A stretch of 64,000 nt of DNA from contig ML213505.1 of NCBI GenBank assembly GCA_004369045.1, forward strand, positions 1,361,849 through 1,425,848, in the 5' to 3' direction. The notes under the pieces are model-generated. The model was not told where the DNA came from and did no database searches. It was given only the letters and a program-made list of their open reading frames with translations. Source of the stretch: Heliocybe sulcata. Its lineage: Eukaryota > Basidiomycota > Agaricomycetes > Gloeophyllales > Gloeophyllaceae. The position numbers and the translations under genes were made by a program. Positions 50,223 through 63,375 of the stretch are shown here, in pieces; positions within the stretch are counted from its first letter, which is position 1, and every line of letters begins with the position of its first letter.

Positions 50223-51664
50223 ATGACCCGTTGCAGCAACCAAGGCTGCGGTCAGGAGTTCAATCCTGCGCACAATCCGGACGATGGCTGCACTTATCAC
50301 TCAGGTGGTCCGGTGGGTACATCTGCTTGAAGAACCACGCCCGGAGCAAGCGCCTACCATCCAACTGTTGCGCAGGTATTCCACGAAGGTTTGAAGTCTT
50401 GGTCGTGTTGTCAGAACGTGAACAAACCAGTTCTGGATTTTGACGAGTTCATGCAAATCCCTGTACGTGATTCAATTCCCCCGTCGTGCGACTATGTTCA
50501 AGAAAGCGCCCAGGGATGTACGGTTGGACAGCACAACGCAGCAGCTCCGAAGCCTCAGCCGGCTTCTAAGCCGGCACAGACCACAGAAAACCTCAGCATG
50601 TCTACGTCCGCGGATGGTAAAGAGGTCTACACCTCTGGTCCTGCTGCATCAAGTATTCCCAAGCCAATGGATGCTGTGGCCGCTGCAAAAGTACTAGCAC
50701 CCGCACCTGTAGAAGAGGAGGATGACTTGCAGGCTTCCGTGGCACCTGGTACCAAGTGTCGACATAACGGATGCTCGGTAGAGTATGTGAGCGACGAAGT
50801 CAGTCGCAAGGAAGGAGGGGAAGCTAGCGAATGCACCTATCATCCTCTCCCTGTGAGTGCTAACCTGCGAACAATCGTCCTGATTCCTTTGTGACCGTCT
50901 TGATTATTGCAAGCCGATCTTCAGAGAAGGAAGTAAGGTCTGTATACGCGGAGACTGCGAAATCCCGTCTGATCGTTACTAACATGATCCCTAGGGTTAC
51001 TTGTGCTGCAAGCGCAGAGTACTTGAGTTCGACGAGTTCCTCAAAATCGGTGGATGCAAGAAAGGCCGACATGTCTTCGTCGCCAAGGCAAGACCCCAAG
51101 AGGTATCATTCTCCCTCTCGTCATGCTCTCCTGACGAATAACGGAACGCGCAGCAGGGTGAACAGTTCACGGACTGCCGGATTGACCATTATCAAACGCC
51201 TTCTGAAGTGCATGTATCTGTATTTGGCAAGCAGGCAGATAAGGAGCGGAGCAAAGTTGAATTCGAGGAGACGCAGGTAAGGTTCTTTAGTGCCTCAGGG
51301 TCAAGGGATGGATTGCTCAGAGCACAGTTTATCCAGATTCACATTGATATATACTTGCCGCAATCAAAGCGATTTCGCAAGTCCATCGAGCTCTTCGGTC
51401 CCATTGACCCACAAGCATCAACTTACAAGGTGTATGGCACTAAGGTAGTCGAGCATTCTTTTTCCAGAAACTACGACCTAATATCATTTCTAGGTGGAGA
51501 TTCTCCTTAAGAAGCATGACACCAGAAGTTGGACGATCCTGGAGAAGCCCCAGAGGGACTTAGGCCCTATCAGTCTTACTTTCGGGGTGGGTGGTAGGAC
51601 TGGCACGATAGGAGGGAAAGAACTTGTTCTAGATGACACAAATAAGACTAGAGCTACTGTATGA
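50223..51664 (+). CDS. CHORD- and CS-domain protein, Hsp90 co-chaperone (RAR1/CHORDC1 type)
   Basis: Zinc-binding co-chaperone of Hsp90. Starts at 50223 ([20 protein letters not shown]). CHORD1: [22 protein letters not shown] and [19 protein letters not shown] linker rich in Ala/Pro/Gln follows. CHORD2: [48 protein letters not shown], and [17 protein letters not shown]. The C-terminal CS domain starts [20 protein letters not shown] and has [40 protein letters not shown] and WTILEK. Ends at 51664 (NKTRATV). All CHORD Cys and His pairs look present. The introns are short, e.g. CCT|gtacgt...gcccag|GGA. Tail-to-tail with mitochondrial IF-2, only 79 bp between stop codons. Confidence 0.92.
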
Positions 51665-51743
51665 TGACCGAAGAGGTGCTTTTGCGCTGCGGGAGCGATC
51701 ATGTAGCATTGACCGCGTCAATGGCAATTCGTGCACGGCGTCT

Positions 51744-54700
51744 TCACAATACGCCTGGTTTCTCCACTTCCTGGAATATCTGAATGCTATCGCCTTGTCG
51801 CACATCCTCGAAGCCTTGCAGCCCCAAGCCGCATTCACTACCTTTCCGGACTTCCTGCACATCATTAGAGAGCACGCGCAATGTTTCGAGTGGGGCTAAG
51901 ACGTGGTCAATAATAGCAGATTTGCAACCAACGGGTAGAACACCGTACCTTCACCGATGACTTCTCCATTGCGGACCACCCTTGCCTTCTTCCCCTTCTC
52001 GATGATACCCTGAGCAACTCTGCACCCAGCGACCTTTTGAACGTTCTTTGATTTCACTTTAATGTCAAATACTTGCAAGACATTGGCTTCTCCTGTAACC
52101 TTGGTTTCAATCGTGACCGGCAGTAAAGCGACAAGTCGCTCCCGGATATCATCTAGCAGTCGGTAAATGATAGTCGCAGAGTATAGGGGAACTTGGTTCT
52201 GAGCTGCAATAGCCTCGATGGGTCGGGGAATCTTGACGGAAAACCCAACCACCATCCCTGTTAATGAAGTGAGGTGTAAATACCATCGTGTTCAATGCAA
52301 CAGGGGTGATTTGTTACTCCACCATTCACAGCTTGTGCCCTCATAATGTCTGATTCCGTTACATCGCCCACTCCACTAGCAACGACTTTGACGGCTACCT
52401 TATCATTGCCGAGCCCTGACAGAGCACCGACGACTGCTTCCACGCTGCCGCTAACGTCGCCCTTAACGATCACCTTCAACTGGCGCTGCCCCTCCTGCCC
52501 GCCTTGAGCAGCTGGATCGAGGCCCTTCTCCTCGAGCTCACGTGACTCCCGGTCTTGCTTTCTTTGCTCATTGATAGCTTCCAGATCCACCATGGAAGAT
52601 TCGATCTCAGCTTTCCTGATCCTGTTAGCCAGCGCCTTCTTTATATCGTCCTCAGGTCCCGATAATACCTCGTCGCCGGCCGAGGGCAGCTCCTTCCACC
52701 CGGAGACTACGACAGCATTCCCAGGAGTAGTAGATTTTACGGAAGCACCAGAAGGAGATTGCAGAACGCGAACCTTCGCATGTGACTGGCCACTAATCAG
52801 ATGGATACCGGGGACAAGAGTCCCCCGTAGAACCAGTACTGTGGCAATCGGCCTAAGAGGACTCCATTGAATAGGAGACAAGCAGGTGAGTAATGCGACG
52901 CACCCCAGTCCTTTCTGTACTTTGGATTCAATGACATAGCCGTGAACTTTGCCATCGTGTTCCGCTCGCAGGTCCTGAAGCTCTGCCACAGCTGAGATTG
53001 TTTCCACCAGCTCGTCGAGACCCTTCCCTGTCAGTCCAGAGACGGGAACGACGGGGATGTCACCTCCGATGGTCTCGAGCTGTAGACCTTCAGCCGCAAG
53101 CGCATTACTAGCTTTTTCCTAGTGATGCTTAGTTGGTCACACATGCACGACCGATGTGTAGTGTCTACGCACAACGTCCACTCCTGGCTTGTCGATTTTG
53201 TTGATGGCGACCACGACGCCAATTTTGTCACCTTCTTTCTTGATCAACTCAATGACCTCCCTTGTCTGGGGCATGACTCCATCATCGGCAGCAACAACCA
53301 AGACAATGATATCCGTCACAGTCGCGCCTCTAGCCCGCATCGCGGAAAAGGCGGCGTGTCCAGGAGTATCGAGAAAGGTGACTGTATTCTTCGTTGGACC
53401 GACCGTCACGGAGAAGGCTCCGATATGTTGTGTAATACCGCCCGCTTCTCCCTTTGCCACGGACGAAGACCGAAGAGTGTCCAACAGAGTAGTCTTACCA
53501 TGGTCGACATGTCCCATGATAGTGACCACCGGCGGTCGCAAAGGTAGCGTCTCTGGTTCCGCATGTGGAGGCCTGACGTTGGTCGGTAATAATGACGAAG
53601 GACGAGGCAAGGCACGTACGAGGGATAGATATCGAAAGCGGCTTCGTCGTTGACAACAGGATTGCGTCCAAACTCCATGACCAGGAGTGAGGCATACTCG
53701 GATGTGAGGACTTGGAAAGCTCTGAGCCTTCCATTAGTAGTTTCATGATAGAAGGAACTCACTATGATCTGGCGTCGCTTCGGCTGCCATACCCACCTCT
53801 ACCATCTTCCTTTGTAGAGTGCCTGCCATAAGAAACGTACTCATAATCCAATCTGAAGATAGAACAGACACCGTGCGTACCGATCCTAACATTGAGTAAT
53901 CTAGCGAGAGCACCCACAGAAACAACGCTAGGAACGAATAGGTCGATTGCCACCTTCTTGATCACGACCTTTGAACGGAAGTCCTTTTTCTGTTTCTTTG
54001 ACAAACTGGTGTCGTGCTTGCTGTGGCTCGGGATAGCAGCGTCCTCGTCCCCCAGATGATTAAGCAGGGATCCTCTCGACTTGTGATCCTCTCGCACTGA
54101 TCTGCCTCCTCGCTTATCCCGAGTCTCTTCCTCTTCAAACGCGCTATCCTCCTGGGCTGGCTCTACTATGCTATCCTCCTGCGCAAATGTCTGCTGCACT
54201 ACAGGCGGCGTCTGGGCCTGAGTCTGTGTTTGATGTGGTGCTAGACGAGGGCGAGCAGAATCTCTGGCCAAATGAGGAGCCGACGCTTTGGAACTTCCTC
54301 GGATAAAGCTGGAGCCACGAAGCGGATCCATATCGCCGCGAGGGCTCTGTGACTGCCTCCCAAACGACTGCCGAAATTGAGATCTCGACTCTTCAGTCCG
54401 TGTACCCTCACTCGGAGGTCTGTCACGCGTTCTTCCTAGCGGCGCCGGCGGCGTCTGCCTAACGGTCGTTGACCTCCCATCAGGAAAAGAAAAACGAGAG
54501 CGATTTCTGGATGGCGAGGATTCCGTGACGGAGGGAAGGCGTGCCCATTTACCCAAACCTGATCCAACTTGTCCTGCACGACCGTTATCATCGACAGAAT
54601 GCGGACGAGACCATTTGCTAAGTTTAGGCGATGGCTCGGGAGCCTTGTCCTCCTGAAAGCCCTGAACAGATGGCCGAGGCGCTGCCCACTTGGAGGAGGA

Positions 54701-54892
54701 GCCTGATGTCGAGCCTCTACCTGGAAGGTCGGAGAAGTCAAGCAAAGATTTCGGCTGTAAGACTTGTTAGCCCAAAGCAATATCATCTATAAGCAACACA
54801 TTTGCCTTGGCTGCTGTTGATGCGGAGCAAGATTGCTGGATACTGTGGCCAGAGGCGGAGCGACGACTGAGGACTGAAGTTGCTCGACGCAT
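51744..54892 (-). CDS. IFM1: Mitochondrial translation initiation factor IF-2
   Basis: GTPase that places initiator tRNA on the mitochondrial small ribosomal subunit. Start at 54892 ([20 protein letters not shown]), a basic presequence; a 45-nt intron (AAT|gtgttg to ttacag) joins KAN to [15 protein letters not shown] long Ser/Arg-rich N-terminal region follows. The IF2_N domain is [20 protein letters not shown]. The GTPase domain has [14 protein letters not shown] (P-loop), [13 protein letters not shown] (switch I), [12 protein letters not shown] (G3) and NKIDKPG (G4). Then come domains II and III ([33 protein letters not shown]) and IV ([40 protein letters not shown]). The stop is at 51744 after VEKPGVL. 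Several short introns. No upstream ATG in frame gives a better start. Confidence 0.93.
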
Positions 54893-55235
54893 TATTGGCA
54901 AGCAAGTCCACCGAAGCTTGGCTATCAAAAGCGCCACCGACGTCAATATGGACAAATCCCTACCTTATTTAGGAGTCATATGTCGGAATCGATATATCCT
55001 TATTAGGCTCGCCATCTGGTAGCAGTGAGACGTCTACTGATTCGCATATCGAACAGTGCTCCGAGCCCTGGTATAGATTTACATGAGTGAAATACAGTCG
55101 TGTCTGCAGCACACACAAGCACAAGCACAAGATAAGAGTGGTATATCTTCAAGGAAAGGAATTCGCTGTCACTATCGGAAAACAGTGGCGCAATAATTTA
55201 AAGAGAGAGTGCGGAAAGCAGAACCCCAAGAGTGC
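54893..55235. other. Intergenic: IF-2 promoter and GH55 3' side
   Basis: Contains a short acac/caag-type low-complexity run near 55110-55135. No gene seen. Confidence 0.45.
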
Positions 55236-58200
55236 TCAAGGCGCCCAGTAAGTGATAGTGGAGGCGAAGCCGTTGATGTTCTGATCCTGGTTCACTATGC
55301 CCCGGTCGTTGACGCTAACTTCATATGTCGTTCCTACAGTGGACAGACTGTAGATGGAGATGGTCGAGCCAGAGTCGATGTTGACAATCTGGTTCTGGCA
55401 GTTGGATGTATCAAGGCAGTCTTGTGAATAATTCTGTTAAATCAGTCAGCATGGCTTGATACTTCAAGCAAATACAACGGATACAGACGTCGTAGAAGCT
55501 GTAATGACCAGCACCTGTCGTAGAGTATAAGCTTATAGCATCTTATACTAGTATGGTTTAACTTACCGAAGACAAGGATGTCGCTAGAGGTTTGCACGTA
55601 AAGGCCCCACGCGGATTGCGAGCCACTGAAGGTAGGATCATGGTAGGCACTGTTCGTGGTGAATGGCGTCGGCGGGGTCGGGTCGGGCTGGAAGTAAGGC
55701 TAGAAGGGACAATTGTCAGAATCTGCGGGCTAGTCACAACGTAGGATAGATCGCACCGTCTCCGTCTGGATGAGACCCATATAGTGATTCTGCGCTCCGA
55801 TCAGGCTGTACTGGTACATCACATGGTGCTCCGCTGCGAAAGAGGTCAGGCTCGCCAGTCCAAAAGAATAGGCCGGTTCCGAACTCACAGGCTGCATCAG
55901 AAACCATCAGCTAATGCACATTAGGACGCAAGATGGTTACTCACCAGTACCAACCATCCAGACTGGCCCCGCGGACTCGGACAGGATACCACGTCCACTG
56001 GCGAGCGACAGTTGGGAGTAACCGTCACCGTCCAGGTCGTGGTCCGCAAGCCAGACCCAAGTACCCTAATTAGCGGGTATTTGCATCAGAAATAGATTCT
56101 CCTTTGAGAGGCGGACTGCAGCTTCACCTCAAGATACGCGCTAGAGCCAGACGTAAGGTGAAGGCCTAGGAATGCGGCGTAGCAGTTGGCTGGATCTACA
56201 CCAGCAGCGCATACAGGCTCTTGCAGGTCAGTTCCGGCAGCTGAGCCAAGAGTCAGCATAACAGGCCTTCCAAGTAGATAATGTCCGAGTTCATACCTCC
56301 ACCCAGCCTGATAGACGAGTTGTAAGTAATACGTAACAGTAAGCCTACTCAAAACATACCTGATATACGAATCCCACATGCCAGTCGCACCCTGGGATGA
56401 TTCCTGGACGTTCCATTCGAGCACGACGGCTCCAGGGGCTACATGAAATCTTCCTCAGCAGATGCGCAAGGCGTCTCCCTGCGTGCATTCACGTACCAGG
56501 GCCTTTCGTGGCGAAAATGATGTCGCTGATCTCGAGGACGCCGGAGGAACCAGATGCTCCGGCTTGTACCATGGGCGTGGGGCTGGACTGGGAAGAGAAT
56601 GCACTTCCACCTCCCATGATGACAGTCCAAGCTTCTCCGACCATCTGCGTGCCTGCAGGGATGGTCAAGGTTGACGTGATGTAGTAAGTCCCGGCATCGA
56701 AGAAGATAATCCTGCATCCAGAGTACTATGAACCAGTCAGGAAGATTCGCTCAACGGATCGTGCCAGAACACGCACCTGGTCGAAGACGGCCTGGAGGGC
56801 GGCGGTATCGTCTGTAGAACCATCACCCTTGGCGCCTTGGGACTTCACACTGACGAACTGGGAGACAGCATAGTCGGCGTACTGCGGGTGGCTCTTTCCA
56901 AAGATAAAGCCAGAGCCATCCAAGAGGCTGGCGGCCTTGTTAGGTGCCGGGAGGTTGCCTTGCGTGAATGTTGCCGTCGAGCTAGTTCCACTGTAGGTAT
57001 TGCCTTGACCCCAGGAGGCAATGGTAGTGCTTCCAGAAGAACCCTCAAGAACGACTGCGCCCCCGACAACGCCGACTGCAGTCGGGACATTGGTCAGTTT
57101 GACGTTGTTGAGTACAATGGAGCCTCCAAGTTTGCCGTTGCTGGCTGTCGAGGAACGGAAGAAGATGGGCGTGTTTGAAACAACGGCGTCGATGATGGCC
57201 AATGCTTCGCTCGTCTGTGCAAGGCCAGTGGGTTAGTTCACAGTACTAGCCGTCATCCTGAATAGTCTCACCTGATCCGATTCAGTCAAACCTCCAGTGG
57301 CGACGTCAAATCCGACCTATAATGGGCACTGCTCAGTCTTGGAGGGAGAAATCTGAGTCTATCTGCGCACCTGACAATTGTTGATTGTCACTCTCTGGAA
57401 AGTCCACCCTGTCCCATGCGGATGAGGGGTGGATGTCACGTGAAATGCCTCCAAGACTCACCCCAGTTCCATGAGGAATAGATAGCTGCGGTATTGTTAG
57501 CTTCGCTCCCATGCATGTGCTGGTGGCCCTGACTCACCAGTTGCAGCATTGTTCACGGTGATATTGCGCACTGTGAACCTGGTAACCGAGTTATTGGTAA
57601 AGAATGTCCGGATAACAGCATTTTGACTTACTGCTGGTTCCCTACCCACACACCATATTTACCTAGAAGAGGATACGGTAGGTGCCTAGCTTATTTGAAA
57701 CAACAGCTCCGACGAACCTCCGTTAAATACGATATCTGGTGATTAGAGTGAGATGCTGTAGTAGTGGCGACACGCTGTGGAAGCACGTACCTCCCATAAA
57801 GCCGCCACTGAAGCCGGACGATCATGAATCAGCATCAGAGACTGATCCGCTGAGATGGTATCATACCTTCCGTTCTCCATGAATATACCTAAGGATTCCA
57901 GTTGAGTGACATCGAGGGCCTCACAACGGATCTACACATACCTTGGTGATTATTCCCAGAGGCGGTTGACATATTCACGACGACGTTGACGAGGGAAGTT
58001 GCCTGAGAGACTTGCCAGTGGAGACCGGTTGCCGAAGCCGAGGCGGGCATTTGAGTAACATCAATAACGAAGTTGCGGACGGAGCGGAAGCTATTGGCTC
58101 CCCGTTAGTAGTCGCAAAACTCGACAAAGATCATCTCTTACAAATTGTTCTGGTTGGTATACCACTGAGCGCCATTTCCACCCGGGATATACGGGTCCGC

Positions 58201-58865
58201 GTCTATCCGATCGTGAGAGACAGTTCTCTCATTGGATCATGGTTGCAGAACGTACCGATAACTGCTACACCGGAGAAACCGGCACTGGCACGCAACGTTG
58301 GGGGAACACGAGCATCGCCGATCAACTGAGTGTAGTAATATGCCACAATAGGGGAGGAAACCACATATGTTCTGTGCCTTCGGCATTAGAGTTAGGGTCA
58401 TGAGAGCGTGGCGGATACGTACCCTTGCGGGAAGAAAACGACTGCCGGGGCTACCCTGCATGATCCAGTCAGTCGACCTCGACGCAAATTTAGGACGGCT
58501 CTAATCTCACGTTGTCGAATTGCATCCTTGTCCGCAGCGGCTTCCAGAAGAGATGGCAGAGCTGGACAAAGTCAGTCATACTAACCTCACAAACTCATGA
58601 GGCCACCTCACTTAATGGCAGCCGTATCATCTGTAACACCGTCACCCTTAGCCCCAAAGTCCTTGACATTCCGGTAGACCTGGTAAGTGCTAGGGTCCGG
58701 ATTGAACGCCGCTGTGCCCTGGTGCTGGATGTCCTGCAACCAGTATGGATCACCAGGGGCTGCAGTACCAGGTCCGAGAGCAGAGGAACACGCCGAGCCG
58801 AGGGCATATACTGCAGTGGGCAGGCTCAAGGCCGCCGCAAGCAGTGCAGAAAAGTGAAGTCTCAT
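55236..58865 (-). CDS. Secreted GH55 exo-beta-1,3-glucanase
   Basis: Hydrolyses beta-1,3-glucan outside the cell, in wall remodelling or nutrition. Starts at 58865; MRLHFSALLAAALSLPTAVY ALG is a signal peptide with probable cleavage near AYALG|SACSS. The fold is two pectate-lyase-like beta-helix halves, each starting with a repeat of the same string: VYRNVKDFGAKGDGVTDDTA and VSVKSQGAKGDGSTDDTAAL. Between and after them are CRIIFFDAGTYYITSTLTIP, TQMVGEAWTVIMGGGSAFSS and WNVQESSQGATGMWDSYIR. The C-terminus has DCLDTSNCQNQIVNIDSGST and ends NINGFASTITYWAP. The gene has many short introns. Catalytic residues in this family lie in the second half and I did not map them. TATA box upstream at 58947-58953. 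Confident family call; the total residue count was not computed. Confidence 0.9.
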
Positions 58866-58946
58866 CCTGGCCCTCGAAAAAGTGGGACCGGATACGAAAT
58901 GAAGGGAGGGGGAATAAAGGATGAGAATGAGGGAACGGTTACCATG

Positions 58947-58953
58947 CCTTATA
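58947..58953 (-). promoter_or_regulatory. TATA box of the GH55 gene
   Basis: TATAAGG on the minus strand, 82 bp before the start codon at 58865. Confidence 0.45.
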
Positions 58954-60281
58954 AGTTGTGCGCTCAGGGACCGCAGAGGCCTCAATGCAATCGCACACCG
59001 GGCGAACGATGTTGCACGAAACGGGATATCATCGCGGATTCTCTGTCTGCGCAGCGCGCACAACGGTTGGTATCGAGGAACCGCATGTACTCTTCGCGTC
59101 GTAACGCGTGACTGAATGACGCGACCCTGAATACCGCGAGCTGTCAATCAGCACGGATAATCCTGGTGATATGGGCTCATAAGCCTCGGATGATAGACGG
59201 CCCAGATCAAATGTACCTAGAATGTGCAACGGCAACCATTGTATATTCCCTGGGCAACCTTCCAACGGGCCCCACACCTCGTGCAATAGGGTCCGGGGTC
59301 TTTGTCAATGAAGTCCTCACTCACATTCGTCTATTATTACAAGCTCAAGACCTACAGTCTTCGCGAGCTTCATGCCTGTTCATACCGGCTTCGGTGTTCT
59401 TCGGCGCTCCCCTAACCGAGAAGGTAACTTGAGGTGGTAGGTTCCGCGAGATCGACCAGGATGGCCGCAGGAAGATCAGAGTCCGGATCACATGGATTCC
59501 CTGATCTGTGGTTGTCAAGGTATCCCACTGGTGTGGTGAAGGAAGCCGGAGCCGCAGCTCATGCTCGTAAGTACGTGCAGCGCATGGCCTATGCATCCTC
59601 CATCAGCCGTCTTTGTCGCGGCTAGCGCGGCACGGAGAAAATCTGGTTGCAGTCTGAGTGGTAGAAATAAGTATAATCTCCGGCGGCGCAAGGGCGTCGA
59701 ATCTCTTACCTAGAGCGGGGGCAATGCAACCCCCTCTAACTTTCCTCGTGATACCATTAACAGTCGCAATCAGGAATGCTGGCGTCGCTGACCCGTGCGT
59801 AGTTTCTCCGATATCGCCTCTTGACCGCCTATGCCTTCTGATTCTGTAGCAAAGATGACGGCGTGAGTACGATACGGCTGACCCCTGGACATACTAGCTC
59901 GGCGGAGGCACTGTATGTAGCCCCTCCTCTATGAAATTCGAGAGTACTCCAAGTTTCCCGAGCGCAAGACGAGAGTCGAATATTTGAATTATCGTGCACT
60001 GGAATGACTAAAGGTTCGGTGGAATTGGTAGCTATACTTCGCTCTAAACTTAGCATTCTGGCCTATGGCCCTCCTTTCCGAATGGCTTCATCCTACCGAA
60101 TAAGATGTCGCCCGTACTCGGACCCCCGAGGATTGAAGCGCTCTGATCATCGACCATTTCTGCATTCTGAGAGACTCAAAACAACAGCTGACCTTTAGCT
60201 TCGTACACTCCGTGTGACATATCAGATGCTTGTCGATATTGTCCCTCGATGGACTTGAGAAATGCCCATGAGATACTGTAG

Positions 60282-60668
60282 ATGCAGCATGGTGCAGCGT
60301 CAGCTGAGCCGTACATAGGAAAGAGAAGTATTGCCAACACAGAAGAGTGGAGTACTCGGAAAAGTTGTGCTCAGACCTACGTTTCTCCGGCGTCGTGCAT
60401 CGATGCCATGTCAGGGTGCAATTGCTCGAGGTATGCAAATTGTCGTCTGGACCGGACCGACATCATGAGTGCGAGAACTGCGTACCAGATCAGGAAAGGT
60501 GAGCCGTCCGAGCAAGAGCTTGTTCAAGCTACAGGCAAAACGCTCTGCGAGCTAGCTAAACCCGAGTCATCCAATTTCAGTGGACCATTCTTCGTCGGGT
60601 ATTTCTCCCAACCGTCGCAAGGAGCCTGGCCTGACATTCCCACCTTGCCATCCAGCACAATGGTGTAG
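60282..60668 (+). other. Unsupported open frame, 128 codons
   Basis: Opens MQHGAASAEPYIGKRSIANT; the C-terminal half reads EPSEQELVQATGKTLCELAK and FSGPFFVGYFSQPSQGAWPD, more protein-like than neighbouring frames, ending at 60668. No family recognised; a 116-codon minus frame overlaps part of it. It could be a short gene, an exon or chance. Confidence 0.2.
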
Positions 60669-61055
60669 GAAAGTGTGATCACCCGGATTGCGCGGGGACT
60701 TCCCGGTTGATAGGCGGGATGGCACAGAGCAGCATGCTCGGGGGCTTGGGACGATACACAGGAAGTGATGCGCGACGGTGATGCACAGCGATTGGCGTCA
60801 ACATACTCTCAAGCCAATACGACAGAGATCAAAAATTAGCGATGAATATCTGATGGCAATTATAAGTCGAAGGATAGGCGGGGGATGCGAGACGAGTTCA
60901 AGGCGCTAACGTCGCGCGCGGGCCCGAAATGAGACTCAGGCCCGCGCCCGCCCGGCAAAGGGCGTATGCATGTGGGACACCGCTGAATCAGTACCTTCGG
61001 CACGCAGCTCACTGACCCTCATTAAGATATCATTAATCCCCAGCTATCATCAGAC

Positions 61056-62835
61056 ATGGACACTGGACGGAAGGGCGTCGCAGCTGACGCTCCGACTACG
61101 GGATTGACACGTCCGCCGTTCCTCACTCTCCGCCTATCCTTGCCAGTGAGCATATGGCTCCTGATATTAATAACGGTATCTCTGTCTCATACTATTCCAT
61201 TTCCGTTAGGGTGCAATTGCACTTGCAGTCCTCCTGTGGATAATACACGTAACATGGTCCTTCAGGGCTGAGAATCCCCATCCCATCATTCCCGACGCGC
61301 ATGACTTCTCCTACCTGGCTAGCCACTGTGCTGACATCCCTCCAATCAGTTCCGCGGAGTTCACCGGTCGCCAACTATCCTTAGCGCGCATGCTCCATTC
61401 CCTAAATGCCTCCGCGTATGTTGCAGAGCCCGGTGCGAATGCGGAGTTCTACGCCAATATCTCTAACGCCCAATGGTACTTATCGGAACGACCTTTACTG
61501 CTCATTATCTCTCCCCAGGCGCAGTCTAATGCGAATGGTGGATTTGATGTGCAAGCAAAAGTTTCCATCCTGACGCCCAAGTTCGAGGCGACAAGAGCGA
61601 AACTAATGCATGTACCCACTGCCGGTGACATTGAATACGCGGAATGGCCCGAGGACGAGGACCCTTATGAAGTGGCCATCTCAGATATACTGCCAGCCCT
61701 GAAGAACGGCAATGGCACCATATATGTTGATGGCAATACTCGTAATTTCGTTGTTGACGGTCTGAAGGCGGCGGCGCCCCAATCGGCTGTCCTATCGGCA
61801 CCAGAAGAAGTACGCCAGCTAAGGGAGCGCAAGTCCAAAGCTGAACTGGACATTCTAAAATGCGCCAATGAAGTCAGTTACCGCCTATCCATTTTAAACA
61901 TTTCTCTATCCATGTACTGATGCTTCTGTTAAGGTCACTGTTCTAGCTATCAGGGCGGTACGTGAAAAAATGTACATAGGCATGCACGAATCCAAAGCCC
62001 GGAGCCTTATCCGGACAGCACTGTCCTCTGCGGGCTTGACTTCGCTGGACTCCATAGTCCTCTTCGGAGGTGTGTATTACTCCGTTCTGTATTCTCACCG
62101 TTAGCGATTTTACGAGCATAACTTCTAAATTCAGAGAACGCTGCGCTGCCACATGGATCAGGGACCGACCGGGTGTTGAACAAGTCCGACTTCGTTCTCA
62201 TTGATTGTGGGGGAGCGCTGCATGGCTATTCCAGCGATGTCACTCGAGTAAGGATGTCGAGCTTATGGTCCATCAACACATGATCCTCACCATAAACTTT
62301 GTAGACATTCGCCTTGAACAATTCGGAAATCACGCACGATCAACTATCCTTATGGACTCTCGTGCAATCGGCTCAGTCAGCAGCACTGTCAGCAGTTCAC
62401 GATGGTGCAATAACGAAGACGATCGACTCAGCTGCTCGAACCGTCATCTCGAATGCGGGGTACGGCAAGTATTTCACGCACCGCCTTGGCCACGGTCAGT
62501 TCTTCCAAGTCTCTCGTGGTTTTGAGTGCGGCTAAACCTACAGTACCCTCTTCAGGCATTGGTCTAGAAGTACACGAGTCTCCTTACCTTCGCGGGGGCA
62601 GCGATGATGTAATACGCTCGGGTCATACCTTCTCAGATGAACCAGGGATCTATATCGAAGGCAAGGTAGGACCACTTAGACTGCATACACTCGAAGCAGG
62701 GACGATCCTGATATTTTCATGCATCTGTAGGTGGGTGTCCGCCTGGAGGACTGTTTCTACGTGAGGGAAACTGGAGATGCGGAGTTCCTCACAGCAGGCG
62801 TTGGAGGCCAGGCAAGGTCGCCTTGGGACCTATAG
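61056..62835 (+). CDS. M24 metallopeptidase (Xaa-Pro aminopeptidase/prolidase-like), membrane-anchored
   Basis: Starts at 61056 (MDTGRKGVAADAPTTGLTRP). A single hydrophobic helix, LPVSIWLLILITVSL, near residue 30 suggests a type II anchor. A 55-nt intron (61211-61265) joins PFPLG to AENPHPIIPDAHDFSYLASH. The N-terminal creatinase-like domain includes SLARMLHSLNASAYVAEPGA and SERPLLLIISPQAQS. The pita-bread domain carries all five metal ligands: Asp in VLIDCGGALHGYSSDVTRTF (two), His in YFTHRLGHGIGLEVHESPYL, Glu in FSDEPGIYIEGKVG, and Glu in VGVRLEDCFYVRETGD. Ends SPWDL at 62835. Substrate should be peptides with proline at position two, by family. Outside-facing location is inferred from the anchor. 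Confidence 0.9.
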
Positions 62836-63375
62836 AAGTGTAATTCTTTCCAGCATTGCGGCGTCAAATAACCTCTACAATGAGCTGTTTTGCTGCAATG
62901 TAATCGGGCTGAACTCAGGGACGACTTTATGCTTGCTATGCTAGCCGCATTCACTCGAGATGCACGAACGGAGGGCCATGGCAGTCACCGCAATCAGCTC
63001 CCTCGCCGGCTGCTCCTCCATCAGCCGTTTAACTGGTCTCTTGTCTGCCACCTTCCTGATCCACGAGACGGCATCAGAACGTTTGTCCAATAGTGAACAA
63101 CATATTATACACATATCCTCCATGAACGGGTATACTACTTGCCAACCAGATGCCCAAGTACGTACAGGATCCATATAAGACGACGTGGAGGGGAATAGGT
63201 TACTGAAAGAAGGGGGATAGAAGCCGGCGGGTCATATTTTACACTACAAGAAAGGAGATATGGGATACAGAAGAGCCAATGGAAAGAGTTAATGCAGTGA
63301 AGCAGCAAATGGGGTAATATAGTAATGAGGTGTGAATGGGTAGACGGACTTCATGTGCGGCGTTCGTGTCCGAGC
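62836..63375. other. Convergent 3' interval
   Basis: Lies between the M24 stop and the stop of the partial minus gene; holds the two 3' UTRs. Short frames only. Confidence 0.45.

Larger units (their letters stand above)
58866..61055. other. Gene-poor interval between GH55 and the M24 gene
   Basis: Divergent promoter interval of 2.2 kb. A plus frame at 60282-60668 (128 codons) is noted separately. A GC-rich patch with imperfect inverted cgggcccg/cccgcgcc runs lies at about 60918-60955. No other structure recognised. Confidence 0.4.
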
